In this document: one piece after another, positions 50,705 to 59,347 of the stretch
Position numbering within the stretch: the first letter of the stretch is position 1
How the letters are laid out: every line of letters starts with the position of its first letter
The notes under the pieces: generated by a model
What the model was told of the DNA's origin: nothing
Seen by the model: only the letters and a program-made list of their open reading frames with translations
Database searches by the model: none
NCBI RefSeq assembly: GCF_001424165.1
Contig: NZ_LMOJ01000022.1
Location: forward strand, 211,882-275,881
Direction of reading: 5' to 3'
DNA length: 64,000 nucleotides
Source: Massilia sp. Leaf139
GTDB lineage: Bacteria > Pseudomonadota > Gammaproteobacteria > Burkholderiales > Burkholderiaceae_D
Position numbers and translations under genes: made by a program

Positions 50705-51955
50705 CTAGAAGACGAAGTCGAGGGCGGCGCTCGTCACCGGCGCCGTGCGTCCCGACCGGTAGTCGGGCGCCGAATTGATGAACATGCCGCGCGAGCCGCT
50801 ACGCGTGGTGACGCGCTCGTGCTGGAGCTTGACGGCGACGTTCGGCACCACGTCCCAGCGCAGGCCGACGCTGAGCGTGGACTGCGAGGGTACCGCGCGC
50901 ATCATCCCTTCCAGGCCCGCGTTGGCGGCGTAGCCGATGGCGGCGTAGGCCGGCGGCAGGCTGCCCAGGGGCAGCGCGTGCGGGCCCTCGGGCAGGGTGC
51001 CCCAGACGCGGGCGTAACCGGCATACGGCGTCAGGTTGCCGTGGCGCCAGCCGCCGCTGACATAGGCCGAACGCGTGCTGCCGAGGTAGCCGTCGACCTT
51101 GCTGCGGCCGGCTTCGCCCATCACGAACCACTGGCCCGGATCGTAGTTCAGGCCGATGCTCATGGCCGAGGCGCGCTTGTCCTCGACGCGCAGGCGCGCC
51201 GCCATGCCGCGGCCCAGGGGGCCGAAGGCCTCGAGGGCGTCGAACAGTTCCGGGAACAGGCTGACCGACAGGCGCGTGGTGATGACCGAGGCACGCGCGC
51301 TGAAGGCGCCTTGTTCGACCGTGTGCGAGAACCCGGCGATGTCGCGCCCGCGCAGGCGCGCGCCATCGTAGAGCGCCATGTCGGTGCGGCCGAACAGCAC
51401 CTGGGTGGTGCTGTGCATCGATTCGCCGTTCCACTGCCAGCTGAGATCCGCGCCGTCGCTGCTGCTGAGCGGCAGGACGCCATACACCTCGATCGGCGTG
51501 CGGATCCACGGATAGGCATAGCCCACCTTGCGGTAGTCGGCGGCGATGAACATCGGCAGGGCGATCCGCCCGAGGCGCAGCGCCAGTTCCGGGGTCACCT
51601 GGTATTTGACGTTGGCCCATTCGATGCGCGGCTGGTAGCTGTAATCGAGGCGCTGCTCGGTCACCACCTGCACCACGGCCGACCAGCGCGCATCGAACTG
51701 CAGGTCGGCCTGGCCGCCGAGCTTGGTGTCGACGTGGCGGCTCCAGTGTCCGGTACGGCCGGCGCCGCCGCCTTTCATGATCGAGGCGACGAAGTCGGCC
51801 TGGGACTCGTCGCTATGGGCGACGCCGACGGTGCCGAAGCCGGAGAATTTCCAGCCCGGCGAAACCGTCTCGGCGCAGGCGCTGCCGCTCAGGGCGAACA
51901 GGACGGCGCCCGCGCAGGCGGAACAGGAAAGGGCGGCAGTGGATGGGAAAAACAT
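50705..51955 (-). CDS. Porin-like outer-membrane protein
   Basis: A 416-residue protein with signal peptide (cleaved near ACA-E) and beta-strand patterns typical of outer-membrane barrels: GWKFSGFGTVGVAHSD, ARWSAVVQVVTEQRLDYSYQPRIEWANVKYQ, LALRLGRIALP and SALDFVF at the C-terminus. It lies first in an operon with the binding protein and the GGDEF-EAL gene. It may form the channel for the ligand. The start at 51955 is chosen for its signal peptide; the ribosome-binding site is weak. Confidence 0.78.
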   Translation of the reverse strand: MFFPSTAALSCSACAGAVLFALSGSACAETVSPGWKFSGFGTVGVAHSDESQADFVASIMKGGGAGRTGHWSRHVDTKLGGQADLQFDARWSAVVQVVTEQRLDYSYQPRIEWANVKYQVTPELALRLGRIALPMFIAADYRKVGYAYPWIRTPIEVYGVLPLSSSDGADLSWQWNGESMHSTTQVLFGRTDMALYDGARLRGRDIAGFSHTVEQGAFSARASVITTRLSVSLFPELFDALEAFGPLGRGMAARLRVEDKRASAMSIGLNYDPGQWFVMGEAGRSKVDGYLGSTRSAYVSGGWRHGNLTPYAGYARVWGTLPEGPHALPLGSLPPAYAAIGYAANAGLEGMMRAVPSQSTLSVGLRWDVVPNVAVKLQHERVTTRSGSRGMFINSAPDYRSGRTAPVTSAALDFVF

Positions 51956-52196
51956 GGATCGCTTTCGTTCGGGTTCGACGTGCACGGTAGCGGCGGCACT
52001 GCGGGATAGTCTGGTTCGCCAGCCCGCGGGGCCGGCTGCATGCATGGCGCACGCGATGATTCGAACTGTAGCGGAGCGACCCCGGCCGCGTCGATATATT
52101 TACGTATGGAAACGAAACGAAGCAGCCTGACCGTTGTGAGTGGGCAACGAAACTTGCATCAGTAGCACGGGTTCTCCGGTCGGGGCCGGGGCATGT

Positions 52197-52922
52197 TCAG
52201 ATTTGCTTCAATTGGCGGTTGATTGCCTGGCGCGCACGCTCGCTGCGTTCGCTGTAGCGGTCGGTGAGGTAATCGGTGCGTCCGCGCACGAGCAGGGTGA
52301 ATTTCACGAGTTCCTCCATCACGTCGACGACCCGGTCGTAATAGGCCGACGGCTTCATGCGCCCCTCCTCGTCGAACTCCTTGTAGGCCATCGGCACCGA
52401 GGACTGGTTCGGGATCGTGAACATGCGCATCCAGCGCCCCAGGAGGCGCAGCGTGTTGACCACATTGAAGGACTGCGAGCCGCCGCACACCTGCATCACG
52501 GCCAGGGTGCGTCCCTGGCTCGGGCGGATCGCGCCCATCTCGAGCGGGATCCAGTCGATCTGGTTCTTCATCACCGCCGTCACCGCGCCATGGCGCTCGG
52601 GACTGCACCAGACCTGCCCCTCCGACCACAGGCACAGCTCGCGCAGCTCGGCGACCTTCGGATGCGTGTCCGGCACGCTGCCGACCATCGGCAGTTCCAT
52701 CGGATCGAAAATGCGCACCTCGGCGCCGAAGTGCTCGAGGATGCGCGCCGCCTCGAAGATGAGGAAGCGGCTGAACGAACGTTCGCGCAGCGAGCCGTAG
52801 AGCAGCAGGATGCGCGGCGGGTGGCTCATGTCGCCTACCGGTTCGAGTTTGGCGGCGCTCGGGATGTCCAGCAGTTCGGGCTGCAGGTTGGGCAAGGTCG
52901 GGATGCGATGCGGGATGGTCAT
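52197..52922 (-). CDS. arsH: ArsH NADPH-dependent flavin reductase
   Basis: A 241-residue flavodoxin-like protein with the ArsH stretches [54 protein letters not shown] and [20 protein letters not shown]. ArsH oxidises methylarsenite and other trivalent organoarsenicals using FMN and NADPH. AAGGAAGAC precedes the ATG, and the start follows arsB by 11 bp, so it is the last gene of the ars operon. Confidence 0.94.
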   Translation of the reverse strand: MTIPHRIPTLPNLQPELLDIPSAAKLEPVGDMSHPPRILLLYGSLRERSFSRFLIFEAARILEHFGAEVRIFDPMELPMVGSVPDTHPKVAELRELCLWSEGQVWCSPERHGAVTAVMKNQIDWIPLEMGAIRPSQGRTLAVMQVCGGSQSFNVVNTLRLLGRWMRMFTIPNQSSVPMAYKEFDEEGRMKPSAYYDRVVDVMEELVKFTLLVRGRTDYLTDRYSERSERARQAINRQLKQI

Positions 52923-52933
52923 GTCTTCCTTTC

Positions 52934-54214
52934 TCAGCTCAGGCGCAGGGCCAGCGCGCACAAGGTAACGAACAAGATCGGCAGCGTCAGCACGATCCCG
53001 ACGCGGAAATAATAGCCCCACGCGATATGGATGTTCTTCGCATCGAGCACGTGCAGCCAGAGCAGGGTGGCGAGGCTGCCGATGGGCGTGATCTTCGGGC
53101 CGAGGTCGGCGCCGATGACGTTCGCAAACACCATCGCCTCGCGCACCACGCCGGTGGTGGCGGTGGCGTCGATCGCCAGCGCCCCCACCAGCACGGTCGG
53201 CATGTTGTTCATGATCGAGGACAGGATGGCGGTGACGAAGCCGGTGCCGAGCGCCGCGCCCCACACGCCGTATTGCGCGCACGTATCCAGCACGTTCGTC
53301 AGGTAGCCGGTCAGGCCGGCGTTCTGCAGGCCGTACACCACCAGGTACATCCCCAGCGAGAACACGACCACCTGCCAGGGCGCGCCGCGCAGCACCTCGC
53401 GCGTCGAGATGCGGTGCCCGCGTGCGGCCACGGCCAGCAGCAGCGCCGCACCGACGGCGGCCACCGCGCTGATCGGCACCCCGATGTCGTCGAGCCAGAA
53501 GAAGCCGGCCAGCAGCAGCGCCAGCACCCACCAGCCGGTGACGAAGGTGGCGCGGTCGTGGATGGCCTCTTCGGGGCGCTTCAACTGCGCCAGGTCGTAA
53601 TTCGCCGGAATGTCCTCCCGGAAGAACCAGACCAGCGCGGCCAGCGTCGCGGCCACCGACACCAGGTTGACCGGCACCATGACGGCGGCGTAGCGCGTGA
53701 AGCCGATGTCGAAGTAGTCGGCCGAGACGATGTTCACCAGGTTCGAGACGACCAGCGGCAGGCTGGCGGTATCGGCGATGAAGCCCGCCGCCATGACAAA
53801 GGCGAGCGTGGCTTGCGGAGAAAAGCGTAGCGCGGCCAGCATGGCGATCACGATGGGCGTCAGGATCAGCGCGGCGCCGTCGTTGGCGAACAGGGCGGCG
53901 ACGGCCGCGCCCAGCAGCACCAGCAGGATAAAGAGGCAGCGACCGTTGCCTTTGCCCCAGCGCGCCACGTGCAGCGCCGCCCATTCGAAGAAGCCCGCCT
54001 TGTCGAGCAGCAGGCTGATGATGATGACGGCGACAAAGGCGCCCGTCGCATTCCAGACGATGTTCCAGACCACGGGGATGTCGGAAACCTGGACGACGCC
54101 GGTGAGCAGGGCGACGACAGCGCCCGCGGAGGCGCTCCAGCCGATGCCGAGGCCGCGCGGCTGCCAGATGACGAAGACCAGGGTGAGGACGAAAATGAGC
54201 AGGGCAATCAGCAC
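52934..54214 (-). CDS. arsB: ArsB arsenite efflux permease
   Basis: A 426-residue membrane protein with about twelve helices of the ArsB/NhaD superfamily. Signatures such as [71 protein letters not shown] and [23 protein letters not shown] are those of arsenite/antimonite antiporters. It exports As(OH)3 or Sb(OH)3. It lies 22 bp after arsC and 11 bp before arsH. There is no arsA, so it works as a secondary carrier. Confidence 0.94.
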   Translation of the reverse strand: MLIALLIFVLTLVFVIWQPRGLGIGWSASAGAVVALLTGVVQVSDIPVVWNIVWNATGAFVAVIIISLLLDKAGFFEWAALHVARWGKGNGRCLFILLVLLGAAVAALFANDGAALILTPIVIAMLAALRFSPQATLAFVMAAGFIADTASLPLVVSNLVNIVSADYFDIGFTRYAAVMVPVNLVSVAATLAALVWFFREDIPANYDLAQLKRPEEAIHDRATFVTGWWVLALLLAGFFWLDDIGVPISAVAAVGAALLLAVAARGHRISTREVLRGAPWQVVVFSLGMYLVVYGLQNAGLTGYLTNVLDTCAQYGVWGAALGTGFVTAILSSIMNNMPTVLVGALAIDATATTGVVREAMVFANVIGADLGPKITPIGSLATLLWLHVLDAKNIHIAWGYYFRVGIVLTLPILFVTLCALALRLS

Positions 54215-54236
54215 GGCGATCTTTGAAGACTTGTGA

Positions 54237-54716
54237 TCACGGCAGCAGGGTGCCGATGCGGTCGAGCTCGGCCTTGAACCTGGCCTTGTCCGCTTTCAGT
54301 TCGGCCAGCGGCAGCGCCAGGAAGGCTCGCATGCGGGCCAGGATGATCGCGTAGGTGCGCTCGAAGGCGGCCTCGATTTCCTCGTCGGTGCGGGCGACGT
54401 GGCTCGGATCTTCCAGCCCCCAGTGAGTACGCAGCACCGGGCCGAGATAGGCCGGGCAGGTTTCGCCGGCGGCGCTGCTGCAGACCGTGACGACGATGTC
54501 CGGCGTGACCGGCAAAGCGTCCCACGATTTGCTGTAATAACCCGCGGTAGAGATCCCCTTGCGGTGCAGGAGCGCGACGGCGCGCGGATGCAGCCAGCCC
54601 GTCGGCTGGCTGCCGGCACTGATCGCCTTCATCCCTTCCGGCGCGAGGTGGTTAAAGGTGCCTTCGCTGAGGACGGAGCGGCAGGAGTTGCCTGTGCAGA
54701 GAAACAGGATGTTCAT
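54237..54716 (-). CDS. arsC: ArsC arsenate reductase (low-molecular-weight phosphatase type)
   Basis: A 159-residue arsenate reductase of the LMW-tyrosine-phosphatase fold. The P-loop CTGNSCR (Cys7-Arg13) and a Cys79/Cys87 relay ([11 protein letters not shown]) match the thioredoxin- or mycothiol-dependent type. It reduces arsenate to arsenite, which ArsB then exports. It starts 13 bp after arsR ends. Confidence 0.93.
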   Translation of the reverse strand: MNILFLCTGNSCRSVLSEGTFNHLAPEGMKAISAGSQPTGWLHPRAVALLHRKGISTAGYYSKSWDALPVTPDIVVTVCSSAAGETCPAYLGPVLRTHWGLEDPSHVARTDEEIEAAFERTYAIILARMRAFLALPLAELKADKARFKAELDRIGTLLP

Positions 54717-54729
54717 GAGATGTTAAAAG

Positions 54730-55071
54730 TCAGTTGGAGCATTGGACGGACGGCGCGCAGGTGCCGCTTGCATCGACGCCGCAGGGAGCGCCGCCGCAGC
54801 AGTTCTCGGTCAGGTAGCCGATCAGGCCGTTCATCGCGTCCACGTTGGCGGAATAAATCACGAAGCGTCCCTCCTGCCTGGCCGCCAGCAGGCCGGCATG
54901 GGTCAGCTCTTTCAGGTGGAAGGAAAGCGAGGAGGGCGCGATGTCGAGCCCTGCGGCGATGCGGCTGGCCGCCATGCCCTCGGGGCCTGCTTGCACCAGC
55001 AGGCGGAAGACGGCCAGCCGGCTTTCCTGCGCCAGGGCGGCGAGGGCTGTCAATGCTGTGGTGGTGTTCAT
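54730..55071 (-). CDS. arsR: ArsR arsenical-responsive repressor
   Basis: A 113-residue ArsR/SmtB winged helix (RLAVFRLLV, SRIAAGLDIAPSSLSFHLKELTHAGLLAARQEGRFVIY). The arsenite site is not the usual CVC in the recognition helix; instead three cysteines cluster near the C-terminus (Cys91-Cys92 and Cys97), like the Acidithiobacillus-type ArsR. It should bind the palindrome at 55114-55137 and come off when As(III) binds. It is the first gene of arsR-arsC-arsB-arsH. Confidence 0.93.
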   Translation of the reverse strand: MNTTTALTALAALAQESRLAVFRLLVQAGPEGMAASRIAAGLDIAPSSLSFHLKELTHAGLLAARQEGRFVIYSANVDAMNGLIGYLTENCCGGAPCGVDASGTCAPSVQCSN

Positions 55072-55113
55072 TGCGTCTCCGCTTCGATGATGTGGTCATG
55101 TTAGCGCAATGTT

Positions 55114-55137
55114 TTCGACATTTCCAGAAATATCGAA
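55114..55137 (-). promoter_or_regulatory. ArsR operator candidate
   Basis: A 24-bp interrupted palindrome, TTCGA-c-ATTTC-ca-GAAAT-a-TCGAA, 43 bp upstream of the arsR start. All ten arm positions pair. Symmetry, AT-rich arms and position fit an ArsR-type operator overlapping the ars promoter. Confidence 0.75.
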
Positions 55138-55319
55138 ATATAACTGGAGCAGAATGGATTTCTGTGCACTTTCTGGGTTCGTGATGGCGCAGGCAAGGCC
55201 GACTCTACCAAGACATCTGTCGAAAAAACTTACAGTTAGGAAAGGAAAAGCATGCTGAGGCAGGGTCGTCTTACGCCAACTCATTGAATTGACAAATAAT
55301 CCTAAAAGAGTTTCACATC

Positions 55320-55335
55320 TGGCACGGAAATTGCT
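55320..55335 (+). promoter_or_regulatory. Sigma-54 promoter
   Basis: TGGCACG-GAAA-TTGCT matches the RpoN consensus, with GG (55321-55322) and GC (55333-55334) twelve bases apart. Transcription would start near 55346, about 20 nt before the expected start of the PEP-CTERM reading frame. PEP-CTERM genes in related bacteria are controlled by sigma-54 with the PrsK/PrsR system. Confidence 0.8.
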
Positions 55336-55365
55336 CTTAGTAAATTTCCATTTCCTAGGACTCAT

Positions 55366-55958
55366 ATCCCAACCTTTCAACACCTGATCGCTGCCGCAGC
55401 CTGTGGCGCCACCCTGTTCTGCGCCATCCCTTCCAGCGCCGCTGTCATCACGGTCGGCAACCTGAGCACCGATAGCCAAACCGGCATCACCATCGATACC
55501 AAACTCAACCGCGGCTACAGCCGTTTCGATGCTTTCAACCTGAGCTACGCGCAGACCCTGGCCGTGATCGCCCCGAACGGCGCCTGGGCCGGCTGGTCGC
55601 TTGCCACCGCCAAGGTGTCGGATCAGTTCATCGCCGCGTCCCTGGGCGTCAGCTCGACAGCGTGCGACGGGGCGGTTACTTACGGCAAGCTCTGTGGCAC
55701 CATCCCCGGTTGGGCAGACACCAAGCTGGGCAAGTCGTATCAAACCAGCTGGGATTACTACGCCTACCTGAACAGCATGGGCGGCAGTGGACTGGTCGAA
55801 TTCGCTGCTGCCGGCGGCGTCCGCGATTATGAGCAGTGGCTATCAATTACCTGCTCTACAAGGACAATATCGCCGCCGTTCCGGAACCGGTGTCGATCGC
55901 CTTGTTCGGCCTCGGCCTGGCGGGCCTCGCAGTGGCGGGACGCCGCCGCAAGGCTTGA
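55366..55958 (+). pseudogene. PEP-CTERM sorting-domain protein, damaged
   Basis: One frame from 55366 gives a signal peptide (PTFQHLIAAAACGATLFCAIPSSAA) and a secreted body to YEQW. Then the frame is lost near 55838. The next frame gives AINYLLYKDNIAAVPEPVSIALF and an ideal PEP-CTERM tail ending in AGRRRKA. Restoring one G at 55838-55839 joins them (YEQW-AINY). In addition the codon in start position is ATC, not ATG, with AGGA 5 nt upstream. Two lesions mean either decay or sequencing errors. The intact protein of about 197 residues would be exported and sorted by exosortase. Confidence 0.75.
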
Positions 55959-55976
55959 GCGGAGCTTCCCGGCGGC

Positions 55977-56492
55977 TCAGGCGTCCGACCAGAGCCGCTC
56001 GCCCGTCTTCTCCATGTGCGTGAGGTAGAGGCGCAGATCGAGCTCGAACTGGTGGTACTGCGGCTCCATCCAGCAGCACAGTTTATAGAAGGCCTTGTCG
56101 TGCTGCTTTTCCTTCAGGTGGGCCAGTTCGTGCACGGCGATCATGCGCAGGAATTCCAGCGGCGCGTCGCGGAAGACGCTGGCGATGCGGATCTCGTGCT
56201 TGGCCTTGAGCTTGCTGCCCTGGACGCGCGAAATGGCCGTGTGCAGGCCGAGGGCGTGCTGCACCACGTGGATCTTGCTGTCGTAGGCGACCTTGGCGAC
56301 CGGCTCGGCGTTGCGCAGGTAGTCAGCCTTCAGCTCCTGCACGTAGTCGTACAGGGCGCGGTCGGTGCGCAGGCCGTGCGCATCGGGATAGCGCGATCGC
56401 AGCAGGGTGCCGAGGCGGCCTTCCTGCAGCAGGCTGCCGGCTTGCTGGCGCAACCCGTCGGAATAGGCAGTGAGGTAGCGGAGTTCGGACAT
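55977..56492 (-). CDS. YgjP-like (DUF45/M48-type) zinc metallopeptidase
   Basis: A 171-residue protein with the zinc motif HELAHLKEKQH (about 118-128) and the third His in DKAFYKLCCWM. The layout RYPDAHGLRTDRALYDYVQELKADYL ... IRIASVFRDAPLEFLRMIAVHELAHL matches the YgjP/DUF45 group. It has no signal peptide, so it is cytoplasmic. The substrate is unknown. The ATG at 56492 has no strong ribosome-binding site. It is convergent with the damaged PEP-CTERM gene, 18 bp away. Confidence 0.83.
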   Translation of the reverse strand: MSELRYLTAYSDGLRQQAGSLLQEGRLGTLLRSRYPDAHGLRTDRALYDYVQELKADYLRNAEPVAKVAYDSKIHVVQHALGLHTAISRVQGSKLKAKHEIRIASVFRDAPLEFLRMIAVHELAHLKEKQHDKAFYKLCCWMEPQYHQFELDLRLYLTHMEKTGERLWSDA

Positions 56493-56583
56493 GGGGCGGG
56501 AATGTACCACAAGGGTGGCGCGGCTGCAGCGGTCGGTTCTACCTGAACGTGGCGCCTGCGCGCCACGTTCAGGTTCCGCCAGG

Positions 56584-56943
56584 TCAGCCTTCCTTGCCGC
56601 CCTGGCGGTTGCCGCCGGCTTTGTTGGCGGCGTTCGCCGCCCGGCTGGCCGATTGCCGGCTCTCGCCGCCCTTGCGGCCGATGTCGGCCATGTGTGCACG
56701 GTTGCGGCTGACCGCCTCCCCGCCTTTCTGCCCCGCGCGGCGCGCTTCCTCGGAGTCGAATTCGTGCGCCGTGCCTTTCTGGTGGGCCGCCTGGCCGCCC
56801 TTGCTGGCGATCTCGCGCTGCTGGTTCTGATCCATCGCGGCGAAACCGCGCTTGGCCGGACCGTTGCCGCTGCCACCACCGCTCTTTTGCGCGTTGCCGC
56901 CCGAGCTGCCCGCGCTCTTGCCGCTCTCCTTGCTTGTCGCCAT
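56584..56943 (-). CDS. KGG-repeat stress-induced protein (GsiB/Con-10-like)
   Basis: A 119-residue hydrophilic protein with repeated KGG units: RGFAAMDQNQQREIASKGGQAAH, SEEARRAGQKGGEAVSRN and MADIGRKGGESRQ. These match the bacterial con-10/GsiB KGG motif linked to desiccation and general stress. It is Gly/Ser/Ala-rich at both ends and probably disordered. An AGGAGAGCG ribosome-binding site sets the start at 56943. It has a 92-bp gap to the peptidase gene. Confidence 0.9.
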   Translation of the reverse strand: MATSKESGKSAGSSGGNAQKSGGGSGNGPAKRGFAAMDQNQQREIASKGGQAAHQKGTAHEFDSEEARRAGQKGGEAVSRNRAHMADIGRKGGESRQSASRAANAANKAGGNRQGGKEG

Positions 56944-57071
56944 GTCGCTCTCCTGGTTGCCCTGCAGTGAAGTGGAAATGAAGTGGTGAACGCACATTGC
57001 CGCGCTCGTCCGGTTAGAGACCCCGCTCCTGTGTTAGTTCCGCTCTCGTGCCTGCCTCCGTCTCAATCGTC

Positions 57072-57632
57072 TCAATCGGGCGCGCGCGGCGGCGTGCGCC
57101 GGCCCTCGTGCGGCGCCGCCGTGTCGATGGCCGCATCGAAGGCGGGCGGCGCGCTCAGATCCTCGTCGAGCTGGGCGCGGCGCAGCGCCAGGCGCTGTCC
57201 GAGCGCAGCCAGGTCGAGGCCGCAGGCGCGCGCCAGCTCGAACACCTCGCCTTCTTCCTGCGCCATGTGGTGCGCCATCTCCTCGGCCAGCACGGCGAGG
57301 GTGGCGTCGAAATGCTCGTCGCCCGGGTACATGACTTCGAGCTGGCTGACCAGTTCGCGCGCGCCCGCGTGTTCGAGCTCGGCGTCGTCGAACAGCTCGT
57401 CGTCGCCGGTTGCCGCGCGCAGCGCCGGGTAAAACAGTTCTTCCTCGATCATCGTGTGGATGACGAGCGCGTCGCAGAGGTCGTCGACCAGTTCGGCCAT
57501 CATCTCCTCCGCGTCCTCGAGCCCGCGCAGGCCCTCGTACTGGGCGAACAGCAGGCGCACCTGTTCGTGGTCGGTGCGCAGCAGTGCGAGCGCGTCCGCC
57601 GGCCCATCCTCGTTCTTGCCGGTCGATGCCAT
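57072..57632 (-). CDS. Hemerythrin HHE-domain protein
   Basis: A 186-residue HHE protein. Expected di-iron ligands are visible: LRTDHEQVRLLF, LVIHTMIEEELFYPAL and an EHAGAREL helix, then HHMAQEEGEVF. Hemerythrin-like proteins bind oxygen, nitric oxide or iron. An acidic low-complexity tail follows (about 155-186). GAGGAGCC precedes the ATG. It follows the phasin-like gene by 20 bp, forming a pair. Confidence 0.88.
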   Translation of the reverse strand: MASTGKNEDGPADALALLRTDHEQVRLLFAQYEGLRGLEDAEEMMAELVDDLCDALVIHTMIEEELFYPALRAATGDDELFDDAELEHAGARELVSQLEVMYPGDEHFDATLAVLAEEMAHHMAQEEGEVFELARACGLDLAALGQRLALRRAQLDEDLSAPPAFDAAIDTAAPHEGRRTPPRAPD

Positions 57633-57652
57633 GGCTCCTCCTCGGTGAATGG

Positions 57653-58063
57653 TCAGGTGGGGTTGTGGGCGGCGCCCATGTCATCGGCGCCGGCGCGCGC
57701 GGCGTCGACGGTGCGGCCGGCACTGCGCGCGGCCTGCCAGCTGCCGTCGTTGGCGTCGTGGGCGAGGGCGGCGCCACTCGCGGTGAGTACGCCCAGCAGG
57801 GCGTTGTGCCAATGGCGCCAGTGCTCGGCCACGGTGGGGATCTCGCGCATTGCGGTCGAGCCCATCTGGAGCGGATCCTTGCAGCCGGCCAGCGCGCGGC
57901 CGAGGCGGATGCCGTCGTCGAGCAGGTCGCGCGCCATGTGTACGTTCAGCTCGCTGAGCTGTTTGAGGGTGTCGACCGTGTGGCGCGAGACCTGGTCGAG
58001 GAAGTCGACCTGCGTCGCCAGCTGGGTGCGCAGGTCGGGGAGGGATGAAGAAAATGCGGGCAT
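57653..58063 (-). CDS. Phasin-like protein
   Basis: A 136-residue helical protein. The stretch RTQLATQVDFLDQVSRHTVDTLKQLSELNVHMARDLLDDGIRLGRALAG matches the phasin_2-type amphipathic helix, as in PHA-granule proteins. The C-terminal third is Ala-rich and disordered. It heads a two-gene unit with the hemerythrin gene. The second phasin of the window, it supports PHA accumulation by this organism. Confidence 0.78.
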   Translation of the reverse strand: MPAFSSSLPDLRTQLATQVDFLDQVSRHTVDTLKQLSELNVHMARDLLDDGIRLGRALAGCKDPLQMGSTAMREIPTVAEHWRHWHNALLGVLTASGAALAHDANDGSWQAARSAGRTVDAARAGADDMGAAHNPT

Positions 58064-58164
58064 GGGATCCTCGGCGAAAAGATGTCTCTGTAGACGCCGC
58101 AGGATCGCTGGAGTTCACCGAAACCGCCCACGCCAACGACTGGCGCAAGCGGACTCCAAAAAAA

Positions 58165-59190
58165 TCAGGCGTCGGCCACCTTCAGCACCAGCTTGCCGAG
58201 GTTCTCGCCCTTGAACAGCATGTTCAGCGTGGACGGGAAGGTGTCGAAGCCCTCGACGATGTGTTCGCGGTTCTTGAAGCTGCCTTCCTTCATCCAGCGC
58301 GCAATGGTGGCCACGCCTTCCGGATAGCGGGCGGCGTAGTCGGTGACGAGCATGCCTTCCATGCGCGCGCGGTTCACCAGCAGGGCCAGGTAGTTGGCCG
58401 GGCCCTTGACCGCTTCGGTCGCGTTGTACTGCGAGATCGCGCCGCAGATGATGATGCGCGCCTTCATGTTGATGCGGGTAAGCACGGCGTCCAGGATCTC
58501 GCCGCCGACGTTGTCGAAGTAAACGTCCACGCCCTGCGGGCAGTGCTGCTTGAGGCCGGCATGCACGGGGCCGGCCTTGTAGTCGATGCAGGCGTCGAAA
58601 CCGAGTTCCTCGACCACGAAGCGGCACTTGTCCGCGCCGCCGGCGATGCCGACCACGCGGCAGCCCAGGTGCTTGGCGACCTGGCCGACCGTCATGCCGA
58701 CCGCGCCGGCCGCGCCCGACACCACGACCGTCTCGCCGGCCTTCGGCTGGCCCACTTCCAGCAGGCCGAAATAGGCCGTCATGCCGGGCATGCCGAGGGC
58801 GTTGAGCCAGGCCGGCAGCGGCGCCATGTTCGGGTCGACCTTGGCCAGCATGGCGCCCTTGTCGTCCGCCGGCCCGGTCCAGTAGCGCTGCACGCCGGTC
58901 ACGCCCATCACGTGGTCGCCGACGGCGAACTTGGGCGACTTCGACTCGGTGACGACACCGACGCCGCCCGCGCGCATGACCTCGCCGATCGCCACCGGAC
59001 GCACGTAGGAACGGGCGTCGTTCATCCAGCCGCGCATGGCCGGATCGAGCGAGATGTAGAGGATCTTGACGCGCACTTCGTCCTCGGCAAGCTCGGCCAG
59101 GGGCGGGGTGGCGCGCTGCCAGTCGCTGTCCTTGGGCAGGCCGACGGGGCGTGCGGCCAAGAGGAATTGGTCGTTGGTGGCTTGCGTCAT
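58165..59190 (-). CDS. NADP-dependent MDR oxidoreductase (CurA-like)
   Basis: A 341-residue zinc-independent medium-chain reductase. Signatures: LSLDP-like ILYISLDPAMRGWM, AGGVGVVTES, GMTAYFGLLEVGQPKAGETVVVSGAAGAVGM (cofactor loop), and YFDNVGGEILDAVL. It reduces the double bond of enones or similar compounds with NADPH, as in CurA or leukotriene-B4 dehydrogenase-like proteins. The ATG is preceded by GGAGACACTCCC-like sequence. It stands alone. Confidence 0.9.
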   Translation of the reverse strand: MTQATNDQFLLAARPVGLPKDSDWQRATPPLAELAEDEVRVKILYISLDPAMRGWMNDARSYVRPVAIGEVMRAGGVGVVTESKSPKFAVGDHVMGVTGVQRYWTGPADDKGAMLAKVDPNMAPLPAWLNALGMPGMTAYFGLLEVGQPKAGETVVVSGAAGAVGMTVGQVAKHLGCRVVGIAGGADKCRFVVEELGFDACIDYKAGPVHAGLKQHCPQGVDVYFDNVGGEILDAVLTRINMKARIIICGAISQYNATEAVKGPANYLALLVNRARMEGMLVTDYAARYPEGVATIARWMKEGSFKNREHIVEGFDTFPSTLNMLFKGENLGKLVLKVADA

Positions 59191-59347
59191 GGGAGTGTCT
59201 CCGTGGTGTTGGTTGAACCGTCAACTATACCTAAAAACAAACGGTCGTGCGTTTTTTTGGCTTCGCTTTTTTGCATGGCTGTTTTGGCAAGCCGTGCGAC
59301 AATGCCAGAGCCCCCTTCAATCAACCTCGTCGACCAGACCGCCTACC

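Noticed and set aside
47728-52009. Long plus-strand open frames (about 840 and 626 codons) across the GGDEF-EAL operon
   Set aside because: Antisense shadows of three clear genes; composition is biased and no family pattern is seen.
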